Shown here piece after piece: positions 1 to 9,390 of a stretch of DNA of 64,000 nt. Made by a program: the position numbers and the translations under genes. Position 1 is the stretch's first letter. Each line of letters starts with the position of its first letter. Below the pieces are notes generated by a model. That model was not told the DNA's origin and searched no databases. It saw only the letters and a list, made by a program, of their open reading frames with translations. The DNA is from an uncultured SAR116 cluster alpha proteobacterium. Lineage in GTDB: Bacteria; Pseudomonadota; Alphaproteobacteria; Puniceispirillales; GCA-002684695. The stretch spans positions 54,695 to 118,694 of the forward strand of contig CACBIM010000005.1 in the NCBI GenBank assembly GCA_902539295.1, written 5' to 3'.

Positions 1-439
1 AATTTGAAATAACTTCTTTATTAGAAAGGCCAATTTTTTTTACATAAATATTGTTACTTAATTTCGAATTTATCTCAAGTAACTTAAATGTTTTTGGGTT
101 GGGTTCAAAACTATAAACCTTTTTAAAGAATTTTGAGAAAAAGACGCTATGGTTTCCTATATTTGCGCCAACATCAATTGCAACACCATTGAAAATATCA
201 TTATGTATTTCTTCTAGCCAGTTAGTTAATGTTAATAAATAATCTTTTTCGTAAATGCCATCTAAATTAATATCATGACTTATATGATCAGAAGAAAAAA
301 CTGCCATTTGTTGAAATGAAGATAAATTTTTAATGCTTAAGTAATTTAAAAAATGTCTTATTGGAAATTTAAATATCTGAAACAAAGACTCAATTCTGGA
401 TATTTCAAATCTAAAATTTTTTGAAAATTCATTTTTCAT
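1..439 (-). CDS. FkbM-family methyltransferase, partial (C-terminus beyond left edge)
   Basis: This ORF is absent from the ORF track because it runs off the left edge. Reading the minus strand from the ATG at 437-439 gives about 146 residues without a stop. Around residues 88-112 it shows a SAM-binding motif I (IDVGANIGNHSVFF) followed 24 residues later by the acidic motif YSFEPNP, which is the FkbM signature. FkbM enzymes O-methylate sugars or polyketides, and in a glycosyltransferase locus a sugar substrate is likely. The gene is divergent from the GT2 gene at 542, with about 100 bp of AT-rich DNA between them. The C-terminal half is not visible, so completeness cannot be judged. Confidence 0.8.
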   Translation of the reverse strand, partial: MKNEFSKNFRFEISRIESLFQIFKFPIRHFLNYLSIKNLSSFQQMAVFSSDHISHDINLDGIYEKDYLLTLTNWLEEIHNDIFNGVAIDVGANIGNHSVFFSKFFKKVYSFEPNPKTFKLLEINSKLSNNIYVKKIGLSNKEVISN

Positions 440-541
440 AAATAGATGTTTATAATAAAATTGAATAAAAGTAAAAAAACAAGTTTAATAGGATAGATAG
501 TATTTAAACTTAATATATTATTTTCCAAGGAATAATAAATT

Positions 542-1495
542 TTGCTCACCAGACCTATAGTAGCATTGATAACGCCTACATTTAACAATGGTCATTTATT
601 AAATAGGCTATACAAGTCAATTAAAAGTCAAACATACAAAAAATTTTGTTGGGTAGTCATAGATGATGGATCTACAGATAGTACAAAAAGTATTGTTAAA
701 GAATTTAAGGGTTTAGAAATTATATATTTTAGACAAAAAAATTCAGGTCCAAACTCGGCTCGAAATAGAGCTGTGAAGTTAATGCCAACAACATGTAAAT
801 ATATAATTGATATTGATAGTGATGATACATTTTACCATGCCAAAACATTAGAATTTATGGTTAAAGACGTAGAGAGTTCAAAAAAAAATATTGGCATGAT
901 TGGATACTCATCTGTAGATGGGATTTCAGGCAAAAGAAGCTCTTTTACACAAAAACCAGAAATTGTTATTGACTTTAAAGAAAGTTTAAAAGGTAAAAAA
1001 ATTAAAGGTGAATTTATATTTATTCAAAAAAGAGAAGTTCTTAAGATATCTAAATGGCCAGAAAAAATTTGGGGTTATGAAGGAATAAGACACTGGGAGA
1101 TAAATAAATATTATGATTTTTTATATAAGGAGAAACTTGGTAGGGTTTACTACAGAGATAGAAAAGAAAACTTAACTTCACCAGAAGGTACTATACTAAG
1201 ATCAAATAATATGGTTGATGGAATAGATTACTTACTCAAAAAACATGGTGATAATTTGAAAATTTTTGCTAGAGATCAATATATATATTTTAATTTCACC
1301 AAAAGTATTTATTTACTTCTGTCTAATAAAAAATTTGAGTTTTTAAAAAATACAATATTTTTATTTAAATTGAGAAAAAGTTTCAAAATGCATATTCTTT
1401 GCCTTTTTTTATTTTTATGTATTATACCTCCTAACTTGTTTATTAAGAAAATGTATATTTTAATTAAAAGGATTAATTATAATTATAAGAAATAA
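542..1495 (+). CDS. GT2-family glycosyltransferase
   Basis: The N-terminus has the GT-A fold pattern of family 2: a nucleotide-binding strand (VALITPTFNNGHLLNRL), VVIDDGSTDST near residue 40, and a metal-binding DxD-like IDSDD near residue 92. The C-terminus ends in a hydrophobic stretch (about residues 280-305) and a basic tail, so it is probably membrane-associated. The start is TTG; an AAGGA sequence about 10 bases upstream supports it and no nearby ATG exists. It would transfer a sugar from an NDP donor onto a lipid-linked surface glycan. Donor and acceptor cannot be read from the sequence. Confidence 0.85.
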   Translation: MLTRPIVALITPTFNNGHLLNRLYKSIKSQTYKKFCWVVIDDGSTDSTKSIVKEFKGLEIIYFRQKNSGPNSARNRAVKLMPTTCKYIIDIDSDDTFYHAKTLEFMVKDVESSKKNIGMIGYSSVDGISGKRSSFTQKPEIVIDFKESLKGKKIKGEFIFIQKREVLKISKWPEKIWGYEGIRHWEINKYYDFLYKEKLGRVYYRDRKENLTSPEGTILRSNNMVDGIDYLLKKHGDNLKIFARDQYIYFNFTKSIYLLLSNKKFEFLKNTIFLFKLRKSFKMHILCLFLFLCIIPPNLFIKKMYILIKRINYNYKK

Positions 1496-1625
1496 TTAGA
1501 TAAATAAAAAATATAAGTTTTTAAAAATTAAAATTCACAAAAATGATAGTCAATTAATTATACAAAATTAAAACATTATTTAATGACAACTAAATTATTT
1601 TATAATTTGAGAGTAGGAAAGTATA

Positions 1626-2378
1626 GTGACCAAACTAGTTTACATTGATGTTGGAACACATTTTGGGCAAGAATTTAATTCAATGTTTGGAAGTCAGTGG
1701 TACTTTTTTTGGAAAATAATTCGCCGTATTATTGGGTTTTATTTGCTAAATAAAGGAGAAAAAATATCTATAAAAAACTTTGCAGATATGGTTCAGCAAC
1801 GTCGAATGATTAAAAAAAACAAAGAAAATTTTTTGATATATTTTATAGAGGCTAATCCAAAGATCATTAATTACAGTCATGTTTATAAAAAAGCACAAGG
1901 GGTTTTTAATTGCTCTCTCACTGGAGAAGACAATTTGAATATAATTAATCTTTTCTTAGCAAACTTCGATAGTGAAGGCTCAATTAGCCAAGGGAGTTCT
2001 ATTTTTTCTGATAAGGTTAATGTGAGCAAAGAAAATTATGTACCCACAATCGGCATTCCATCGAGAACTTTTTTTGAATTACTCAAAATCTATCTTGATG
2101 GTACTTTAGACAAATATGCAGTAATTTTAAGATTAAATTGCGAAGGTGTCGAAGATGATGTTATTTATGCAGCACACCAATCTTTTCGAAATAAACTAGT
2201 ACTTACCATGGGTTCAATTGAGGATGTAAAAGAATGTAAAGGTAATGTAGCATATCTAAATTTAGAAAAGTATCTAGATGAAAACTCACTTTCATTTGTT
2301 AGATTTTCATCATCGGTAAATACATGGATTGAAGCTCACTCATCTATTAATGTTGTCTATAAAAACATTTTTAGTTGA
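1626..2378 (+). CDS. Divergent FkbM-like SAM-dependent methyltransferase
   Basis: A 250-residue protein with methyltransferase-like motifs: IDVGTHFGQEF at the extreme N-terminus, FIEANP near residue 75 and LRLNCEGVEDDV in the C-terminal half, corresponding to motif I, the acidic ribose-binding residue and the FkbM 'DVEG' strand. Motif I and the acidic residue are about 67 residues apart, against 24 in the partial FkbM gene at the left edge; the extra segment is rich in aromatic and basic residues. The GTG start is supported by AGGA seven bases upstream. It stands alone, with 130 bp before and 251 bp after. Methyltransferase activity is likely but not certain, because the insertion is unusual. 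Confidence 0.6.
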   Translation: MTKLVYIDVGTHFGQEFNSMFGSQWYFFWKIIRRIIGFYLLNKGEKISIKNFADMVQQRRMIKKNKENFLIYFIEANPKIINYSHVYKKAQGVFNCSLTGEDNLNIINLFLANFDSEGSISQGSSIFSDKVNVSKENYVPTIGIPSRTFFELLKIYLDGTLDKYAVILRLNCEGVEDDVIYAAHQSFRNKLVLTMGSIEDVKECKGNVAYLNLEKYLDENSLSFVRFSSSVNTWIEAHSSINVVYKNIFS

Positions 2379-2629
2379 TATTATTTCAAAATTTAAATGA
2401 CATAACCACTTAACTACTTTTGTAAAAAAACATGTACTTAAATAAGTGAAATTTTATATTATTTTTAATAAAATAGTTATATTTTATAAAATAGGGTCAA
2501 AATATTATGCTATAGACTTTCTAAAGCAATTATTATTAAAATATATATTTTACTAAATTCTTTTTCAAATATAAATAATATAAGACTTTTGTATTTATTT
2601 TAATATCAATATTAAAAAATTAATTCCAT

Positions 2630-3718
2630 ATGCCTAAATTTAGAACATTAATTTTGTTTTCATCAAGTGAAATAGGTGGAGCTGAAAAAAGCCTATCAAG
2701 ACTAGCAAATAAAGGTGAAAAAAATGAGTTTATTTTAGGTTCTTTATCAGGAGATGGCATTCTTTTACAATCTAAAATGAATACTAATCTTGAAGTTAAT
2801 AAATTTGGTTTTAAAAAAATATCTTTTTTCAATCTAGCTTTAAGTTGTATCAAAGCATTAATTTTTTCAAAAAAAAATAATATAGATTTTTTATATATTT
2901 GTGGTTTTAAAGCATGCACTATCATTAGAATTATTTCAATCTTTATAAAAACACCAAAGATTATTCATGCAATCAGATGGAACCCAAAGAGCACAAATAA
3001 AGATGACACAATATTTAGAAAGTTAGAAAAAATCTTTATATTTAAAACTTCTGGTTGGATATGTAACTCAAGGTCAGCAAAAGATACACTAGTTTCATAC
3101 TGTGGAATACCACAAGAAAAGATTATAACTATCTATAATGGCATAGATATCAGTGAAAAAATAATTAATAATAATATTAATGTCAAAAAAGTCGTTCTTA
3201 CCTTATCAAATTTTGCCCCAAGAAAGGGGATTATAGAATACTTAAGCATCATAGAAAAAGTTATTACTTTAAACAAAAAAGTAACTTTTATTCTAGCTGG
3301 TCGAGACGATATGAACGGAATTGTTCATAAAAAAATTAAAGAAAAAAAATTAGATAAATTTATTAAGACACCTGGTTTTGTTTATGATGCCAATGAAGTG
3401 TTAAAAAAAGCTGATTTAGTTGTTTTGCCATCATTACTACCTGAGGGTTGCCCAACAAGCATATTAGAAGCAATGTCGTTTGGCAAACCAGTTATTGGAT
3501 ACGATATTAATGGATTAAATGAACTTGTAATTAATAATAAAACAGGCTTCCTAATTCCTTTAAATGACCAAGCATCCATGACCTCATGTATAATAGAATT
3601 ATTGTCTAGTTCAGAATTAATAGAAAAATTTGGAATTAATGGCTATAATACAGTTAAAAATAACTTTTCTTTGAATGAAATGTTAAGAAAACATAGAAAT
3701 TATTTAGCAAATCTTTAA
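2630..3718 (+). CDS. GT4-family glycosyltransferase
   Basis: The length (362 aa) and layout fit a GT-B retaining glycosyltransferase. An N-terminal acceptor domain begins with LFSSSEIGGAEKSL, and the C-terminal donor domain has LSNFAPRKGIIEYL near residue 192 and the family signature around LPEGCPTSILEAMSFGKPVIGYD near residue 270, containing the E-x7-E catalytic/donor motif. It should extend a polysaccharide repeat unit at the cytoplasmic membrane face. There is no clear Shine-Dalgarno; the ATG is preceded by a 251-bp, extremely AT-rich gap in which I see no other gene. asnB-like 3746 follows after 27 bp. Confidence 0.88.
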   Translation: MPKFRTLILFSSSEIGGAEKSLSRLANKGEKNEFILGSLSGDGILLQSKMNTNLEVNKFGFKKISFFNLALSCIKALIFSKKNNIDFLYICGFKACTIIRIISIFIKTPKIIHAIRWNPKSTNKDDTIFRKLEKIFIFKTSGWICNSRSAKDTLVSYCGIPQEKIITIYNGIDISEKIINNNINVKKVVLTLSNFAPRKGIIEYLSIIEKVITLNKKVTFILAGRDDMNGIVHKKIKEKKLDKFIKTPGFVYDANEVLKKADLVVLPSLLPEGCPTSILEAMSFGKPVIGYDINGLNELVINNKTGFLIPLNDQASMTSCIIELLSSSELIEKFGINGYNTVKNNFSLNEMLRKHRNYLANL

Positions 3719-3745
3719 TATTTTCAAAATTAGAATAGGAAAATT

Positions 3746-5674
3746 ATGTGTGGAATTGCTGGTTTGATTGGATGGACAGGTACAGAAAATCAAATATCAG
3801 ACATAATAAAAAAATTTCAATCATCCCTTCATCACCGAGGGCCTGATAATAAAGGGTATTGGGTCTCAAAAAAAGAAATGATAAGCTTAGTTCACACTAG
3901 ATTATCTATTTTGGATCTTTCAAAAAGTGGTAATCAGCCTATGCATTCATCTTGTGATAGATATACTATTTCATTCAATGGAGAAATTTATAATCATTTA
4001 GAAATAAGAACTATTTTGAATAGTTATAAAAAAAACATTTTCTGGAAAAGCACCTCAGACACTGAAACACTTTTAGAATCTTTTTCAATTCTTGGTATAG
4101 ATGAAACGCTCAAAATTATAAGGGGAATGTTTGCAATAGCAGTATATGATAAAAAAAATAAAGAAATTAATTTAATTCGTGATCGATATGGTGAAAAACC
4201 TCTTTATTTACTTAAGCTAAAAAATCAAATATTTGCATTTTCTTCAGATATAATTGCATTCTCTGATATTAAAGAATTTTCATTATCTTTAGATTTACAA
4301 GGATTAGCATGTTTTTTTCAACGCGGCTATATAGCTGCTCCATTAAGTATTTGGAAAAATGTAAAAAAAATAATGCCTGGAACAAAAACAACGATTTCTT
4401 TAGGCAAAGATAGAAAATACTATTTATCAAAGGAAGAAAAATATTGGTCAATAAAGGATAATGCTATATATGGACAAAAAAATTTATATCAGGGAACTTA
4501 TGAAGAAGGTAAAAAAGATTTAGAAAATTTATTTTTTGAAATTTTAAAAGGTCAGAGTTTATCAGATGTTCCCTTAGGGATTTTTTTGTCTGGTGGAATT
4601 GACTCATCATTGATTGCCGCCCTATTAAAAAAAATTTCACCTTCAAACATTAGAACTTTCTCAATTGGTTTTGAAAATGAAATGTATGATGAAAGCAAAT
4701 ATGCTGAGGCAGTGGCTAATCATTTAAAAACCGAACATATTACACTTCATGCAAAATCAGCAGACGCTCTAAGGCTTGTAGAAGAAATGCCAAAAGTTTA
4801 CAGTGAACCGTTTGCTGACTCTTCACAAATACCAACTACACTATTATCAATTCTAGCAAAAAAATATGTTACTGTTGCTTTATGTGGTGATGGGGGAGAT
4901 GAATTATTTTCTGGTTACACTAGATATATTTTTGCGAATAACTCATTCAAATATTTTACTATGGGACCTAATTTAGTCAGACATACTTTATCAAGAATAA
5001 TTAAAATGTTTCCTCCAGAAGTACTAAATAGTTTTGGGAAATATTTAAAGGTAAATAGATTAGGTGATAAATCTTATAAAGCTTCAGAAATAATTGTATC
5101 TCAAAACCTAGAAGATTATTATGATAAACTTATATCTTATTGGCCCAATGAAACAATAGTTTCCACAAAAAATACAATTAAATATGAGTTTTCTAAAGAA
5201 TTAGGAAATATTGAAAATATGATGCTGGCTGATCAATTAAGCTACTTACCTAATGATATTTTGGTTAAAGGCGATAGAGCAGCAATGTCCCAAAGTTTAG
5301 AAACCAGATCACCATTTTTAGACCATCATTTATCTGATTTTGCTTGGTCAACTCCTTTAGAATGGAGAATTAAGAATAACAAAGGCAAACAAATTCTTCG
5401 AGATATATTATATAAACACGTTCCAAAAAAATTAATTGACAGGCCAAAACAAGGATTTGGTTTACCTGTTAATGAATGGATCAGAGGCCCGCTGAAGGAT
5501 TGGGCTATTAACCTTGTTGATAAAAAAAATTTACCAAAAGATGGATTTATTAATGGAGAATTAGCTAGGAAAATACTTAATGAACATTTAAGTCATAAAA
5601 GAAATTGGGATTATAGATTGTGGCCAATATTAATGTGGCAACAATGGAATATTGAGAGAGGAAATATAAAATGA
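3746..5674 (+). CDS. asnB: AsnB-family glutamine-dependent amidotransferase (asparagine synthase-like)
   Basis: The protein starts MCGIAG, so Cys2 is the N-terminal glutaminase nucleophile after Met removal. The class II glutaminase domain fills roughly residues 2-215 and the ATP-pyrophosphatase domain carries SGGIDSS near residue 281. The length (642 aa) suits the bacterial AsnB family. An AGGA Shine-Dalgarno lies seven bases before ATG. Its stop overlaps the start of the UDP-HexNAc dehydrogenase gene (ATGA). In polysaccharide loci AsnB-like proteins (such as WbpS of Pseudomonas O antigen) amidate uronic acids, so the target here may be a HexNAcA carboxyl group rather than aspartate. The family call is secure; the substrate is inference. 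Confidence 0.9.
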   Translation: MCGIAGLIGWTGTENQISDIIKKFQSSLHHRGPDNKGYWVSKKEMISLVHTRLSILDLSKSGNQPMHSSCDRYTISFNGEIYNHLEIRTILNSYKKNIFWKSTSDTETLLESFSILGIDETLKIIRGMFAIAVYDKKNKEINLIRDRYGEKPLYLLKLKNQIFAFSSDIIAFSDIKEFSLSLDLQGLACFFQRGYIAAPLSIWKNVKKIMPGTKTTISLGKDRKYYLSKEEKYWSIKDNAIYGQKNLYQGTYEEGKKDLENLFFEILKGQSLSDVPLGIFLSGGIDSSLIAALLKKISPSNIRTFSIGFENEMYDESKYAEAVANHLKTEHITLHAKSADALRLVEEMPKVYSEPFADSSQIPTTLLSILAKKYVTVALCGDGGDELFSGYTRYIFANNSFKYFTMGPNLVRHTLSRIIKMFPPEVLNSFGKYLKVNRLGDKSYKASEIIVSQNLEDYYDKLISYWPNETIVSTKNTIKYEFSKELGNIENMMLADQLSYLPNDILVKGDRAAMSQSLETRSPFLDHHLSDFAWSTPLEWRIKNNKGKQILRDILYKHVPKKLIDRPKQGFGLPVNEWIRGPLKDWAINLVDKKNLPKDGFINGELARKILNEHLSHKRNWDYRLWPILMWQQWNIERGNIK

Positions 5675-6939
5675 ATAAGATTATTATTTCGATTTCAGGT
5701 CTAGGCTATGTAGGACTTCCTGTTGCTGTAGCATTTAGTAAAAATAATTATAAAACTATTGGATATGACATTAATAAAAAAAGAGTTAATGAACTCTTGA
5801 AAAATGAAGATATTACAGGTGAAGTTTCGAAAAAAGATCTTGAAAAGTCAGATATCACTTTTACATCAAATTATGAAGATTTAAGTAAAGCAAACTTCCA
5901 TATTATCACAGTCCCTACTCCAATAGATAAATTTAATAAGCCTGATCTTTCATTGATTGAATGCGCTTGCGCTCAGATTGGAAAAATATTAAAGAAAAAT
6001 GATATAGTTATAATTGAAAGCACTGTTTATCCAGGAGTTACAGAAGAAATTGCTGTACCAATGATTGAACAAAATAGTAATCTTAAGTTTAATATTGATT
6101 TTTTTATGGGTTATAGTCCTGAAAGAATAAATCCTGCTGATAAAAATTATAAATTTGAGAATATCAAAAAAGTTGTATCTGCCAGCAATAACAAAACTTT
6201 ACAAATATTAGAGGAAGTTTATGGGTCTGTTGTGAAAGCTGGTATTTATAAAGCTTCAAGCATTAAAGTAGCTGAAGCAGCAAAGGTAATTGAAAATACA
6301 CAAAGAGACTTAAATATAGCTTTTATGAATGAGCTTGTTAAAATATTTGATGCCCTCAATATTAGCACAAATGAAGTTCTTGAAGCAGCCTCTACCAAGT
6401 GGAATTTTCTTCCATTTAAGCCGGGATTTGTTGGAGGCCACTGTATTGGTGTAGATCCTTATTATCTAATACACAAATCTCAACAAGCAGGAATAATACC
6501 CGATTTATTAATGTCAGTAAGAAAAATTAACGATGGAATGAGTATTTATTTTTCTCAAAGGATACTTAAATTGCTAAATGAGAAAAATATTAATTTCAAT
6601 CATTCAAAAATTCTACTGTTAGGATTATCATTTAAAGAAAATTGTCCTGATATTAGAAACTCAAAAATCATTGATCTTATAAATGAACTAAAAAGTTTTA
6701 ATGTTTTATTAGATGTTTTTGATCCAATAGTAAATTCTGGCGAAGTAAAAAAAGAATTTGGTTTGAATGTTTTAACACAACCCAAGAGAGGCAAGTATGA
6801 TTTGGTAATAATAGCAGTCTCGCATCAATTCTTTAAAGAATTGGGGATAGAAAAAATTAGATCATGGTGTAAAAAAGATGGATCCATTATGGATTTAAAA
6901 AGCACATTCCATCAAAATTTAGTAGATTATACAGTTTAA
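5671..6939 (+). CDS. UDP-N-acetylhexosamine 6-dehydrogenase (WbpO/TviB type)
   Basis: A 422-residue nucleotide-sugar dehydrogenase. The Rossmann motif SGLGYVGLPVA is at the N-terminus, VPTPID near residue 90 is typical of this group, and the catalytic cysteine lies in GGHCIGVDPYYL near residue 257. GHCIGVDP is the pattern of enzymes oxidising UDP-GlcNAc or UDP-GalNAc to the uronic acid, in contrast to the GGSCFPKD of UDP-glucose dehydrogenase (gene at 20730). It overlaps the upstream asnB-like gene by four bases (ATGA), implying coupled translation. It supplies an acidic amino sugar for the polymer. Whether the substrate is UDP-GlcNAc or UDP-GalNAc cannot be decided. Confidence 0.88.
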   Translation: MNKIIISISGLGYVGLPVAVAFSKNNYKTIGYDINKKRVNELLKNEDITGEVSKKDLEKSDITFTSNYEDLSKANFHIITVPTPIDKFNKPDLSLIECACAQIGKILKKNDIVIIESTVYPGVTEEIAVPMIEQNSNLKFNIDFFMGYSPERINPADKNYKFENIKKVVSASNNKTLQILEEVYGSVVKAGIYKASSIKVAEAAKVIENTQRDLNIAFMNELVKIFDALNISTNEVLEAASTKWNFLPFKPGFVGGHCIGVDPYYLIHKSQQAGIIPDLLMSVRKINDGMSIYFSQRILKLLNEKNINFNHSKILLLGLSFKENCPDIRNSKIIDLINELKSFNVLLDVFDPIVNSGEVKKEFGLNVLTQPKRGKYDLVIIAVSHQFFKELGIEKIRSWCKKDGSIMDLKSTFHQNLVDYTV

Positions 6940-6954
6940 AGTATTTGGTAAAAT

Positions 6955-8094
6955 ATGTCTAATTTGAGAGTAGCATACGTAATTAATGATGCAGCTTTTT
7001 TTGTTAGCCACAGATTACCTTTAGCCCTTTCTACAATTCAAAAAGGTGGAAAAGTTATTGTCATTACAGGGCAAAATATAAATAAAATTCTAGAAGATGA
7101 GGCTATTGATACCCTAAGAAAGAATAAAATCGAATATAAATGTTGTATGTTTAGTCAAGGATTTATTAATCCAATTTTTGAAATAGTAGGTCTTTTTCAA
7201 TTAATCTATTTTTTATGGGTTTTTAGACCAACAACAGTTCATTCGGTTACATCAAAAGGTAATTTTATGGCAGCTATAGCTCTAAATTTTATAAAAAAAA
7301 CTAAAATCATAATTTCAATTTCTGGTTTGGGAACAATATTTACTGGTCATACCACTTTAAAAAAATCAATTTTTTTATTTATATATAAATCAATATTAAA
7401 AATTTTATACTTCAGACTGAATTATACTATAATTTTTCAAAATCAAGATGATTTTAAAAAACTTGAAACAATACTAAACCTTAATTCAAACAATGTAGTA
7501 TTTGTTCCTGGCTCTGGTGTAAATACGACATATATGTCACCACTGAAAAATAAAACTGAAGAAATGAATATTTTACTTCCTGCAAGAATACTATTTGAAA
7601 AAGGAATTTATGAATTTTTTGAAGCTGCAAAGATTGTTAAAAACAAGAACTTAAAAGCTAATTTTTACATTGTTGGAGACAATAATAGTCTAAACCCATC
7701 ATGTATAAAAAAAGAAGAAATAAACTCTTGGGTTAAACAGGGTTTCATTCATTACCTTGATTATCAAAAAGACATAAAAAGTTTATATGATAAAACTAGA
7801 ATTGTATGTTTGCCCTCTTGGAGGGAGGGTTTTCCTAAAGTTTTAATGGAAGCTGCATCTTGTGGAATTCCCACAGTAACAACTGATGTCCCAGGGTGTA
7901 GAGATGCGATAATTGATAAAAAAACAGGTTTCCTGGTTCCATTAAAAAACCCAAAGGCCATTGCTGATAAAATTGAAATTTTAATCAAAAACAAAGAACT
8001 CCAAAAACGAATGGGTAAGGCTGGTAGATTACTAGCGATAAGAAAATTTGACTTGAAAACTATTATTCCTCAAATAGTAAATCTTTATGTATAG
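6955..8094 (+). CDS. GT4-family glycosyltransferase (PglA/CapM-like)
   Basis: A 379-residue GT-B glycosyltransferase. The N-terminal domain has SHRLPLALSTIQKGG and the characteristic ISISGLGTIFTG near residue 120, a pattern I associate with PglA/CapM-type enzymes that add the second HexNAc-type sugar to a lipid carrier. The donor domain contains LLPARILFEKGIYEF near residue 204 and WREGFPKVLMEAASCGIPTVTTDVPG near residue 285. It follows the UDP-HexNAc dehydrogenase by 15 bp, so it probably belongs to the same transcript and may use that enzyme's product or its precursor. The exact linkage is unknown. Confidence 0.87.
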   Translation: MSNLRVAYVINDAAFFVSHRLPLALSTIQKGGKVIVITGQNINKILEDEAIDTLRKNKIEYKCCMFSQGFINPIFEIVGLFQLIYFLWVFRPTTVHSVTSKGNFMAAIALNFIKKTKIIISISGLGTIFTGHTTLKKSIFLFIYKSILKILYFRLNYTIIFQNQDDFKKLETILNLNSNNVVFVPGSGVNTTYMSPLKNKTEEMNILLPARILFEKGIYEFFEAAKIVKNKNLKANFYIVGDNNSLNPSCIKKEEINSWVKQGFIHYLDYQKDIKSLYDKTRIVCLPSWREGFPKVLMEAASCGIPTVTTDVPGCRDAIIDKKTGFLVPLKNPKAIADKIEILIKNKELQKRMGKAGRLLAIRKFDLKTIIPQIVNLYV

Positions 8095-8124
8095 TAATAA
8101 TTTAATTCAGTTTATTAATTAAGA

Positions 8125-9372
8125 TTGGTATTTGAATTGATTTATTTATTTTGCAAAAATACGATTAAAGAATTCTTTTTATTTTTAAATACCAAATCAT
8201 ATTTCCAAAGAATTTTAATTTTAATTTGGACGTTATTGCCTTTTTTTATGATGATAAGTAAATCTTTAACTGACTTATTTATCGTTTTAATAGCAATATC
8301 ATTTATTTTTTCTTCTATTTTTAAATTTTCCTGGAATTGGTTAAACACAAGCTGGATAAGATTAGCAATTCTTTTTTTGCTCTTCTCATGCATATCTGCC
8401 AGTATTTCATCACTTTTTGTTGTGTCTTTTAGCAATGGCTTTGCTTGGATAAGGTTCCCATTATTTGCTGGAGCAATTTCATTTTGGTTAATTAAAGATA
8501 GAGAGGTTCTATACTTTGCTCTATTAATAAATTTTATATCAATTATATTTATTTTTCTTTTAATGGGTGTTGAAACTGTTTTCACAGATCATATTGCTTT
8601 TGAATGGCCATTTAGAAATCCTTTAAATGGACCATTTATTCATAAAATAGGAATTTTATTTTTTTGTGTTTCTTTTTTGATAGTTTTTTTAGAGTTAAAA
8701 TATAAAACACTAGCTTTATTTTTTATTTTTGTAAGTGTTATATTCTCTTTGTTATCAGGTCATCGTTCTGGTAGCTTTTCATTTATCATTATAATTTTTT
8801 TACTTTCATTTTGGCCAAGTTTTAAAATTAAAAGATCGCTATTTATAGTGTGTTTTTTCTTTATTGTTTTGCTCTTATATTTTTCATTTAATATTGAAAA
8901 ATTAGATAGATATCTTTTTGATATTTTCAATTTTTCTAATACTTCTCTATTGCAATATTTGGGTCAATGGAAAACAGGCTTAATAGTTTTCTTTGATAAC
9001 CCAATCATTGGTGTAGGTCCAACAAATGTTCAAAACTATTTGTCTGAAAACCTTATAGTGAATTATGATCCATTTAAAAATAATGAGCATCCTCATAATC
9101 ACTATATTCAAGCTTTTGCTGAAACTGGTTTGATAGGTGGAATTTTATATATTGCTATGTTTTTAAACATAACATTTACAAGTTTTAATAATACTAAAAA
9201 TGAAAAAAATATAATAGAAAATCTAATTAATAAAGCTGTTTTTATAACTTGTATTTGTATATTTTGGCCATTTGCAAATAATTACGATTTATATGGTCAG
9301 CAACAAAATGCATATTTATGGTATGTTATAAGTATAATTCTAGTATCGCATCAATTAAATAAAAAATCCTAA
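8125..9372 (+). CDS. O-antigen ligase/polymerase-like membrane protein (Wzy_C family)
   Basis: A strongly hydrophobic 415-residue protein with roughly ten or more membrane segments. The Wzy_C signature is clear: LLSGHRSGSF near residue 210 and a long periplasmic loop with NPIIGVGPTN and HPHNHYIQAFAETGLIGG near residues 320-340. These proteins ligate O antigen to lipid A core or polymerise repeat units in the periplasm; sequence alone does not separate the two. The TTG start is uncertain because no Shine-Dalgarno or nearby ATG is visible. It is the last plus-strand gene of the locus, converging on the minus-strand block with 18 bp between stops. Confidence 0.85.
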   Translation: MVFELIYLFCKNTIKEFFLFLNTKSYFQRILILIWTLLPFFMMISKSLTDLFIVLIAISFIFSSIFKFSWNWLNTSWIRLAILFLLFSCISASISSLFVVSFSNGFAWIRFPLFAGAISFWLIKDREVLYFALLINFISIIFIFLLMGVETVFTDHIAFEWPFRNPLNGPFIHKIGILFFCVSFLIVFLELKYKTLALFFIFVSVIFSLLSGHRSGSFSFIIIIFLLSFWPSFKIKRSLFIVCFFFIVLLLYFSFNIEKLDRYLFDIFNFSNTSLLQYLGQWKTGLIVFFDNPIIGVGPTNVQNYLSENLIVNYDPFKNNEHPHNHYIQAFAETGLIGGILYIAMFLNITFTSFNNTKNEKNIIENLINKAVFITCICIFWPFANNYDLYGQQQNAYLWYVISIILVSHQLNKKS

Positions 9373-9390
9373 GTTAAATATAAAATAAAC

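Noticed and set aside
2379-2629. Possible RNA gene or attachment site in the 251-bp gap
   Set aside because: The stretch is nearly pure A and T with no tRNA-like fold, no long inverted repeat and no direct repeat that I can see.
8142-8585. 147-residue minus-strand ORF
   Set aside because: It lies wholly inside the O-antigen ligase-like gene in antisense, has a lysine- and isoleucine-rich composition typical of reversed AT-rich coding DNA, and has no recognisable motif.
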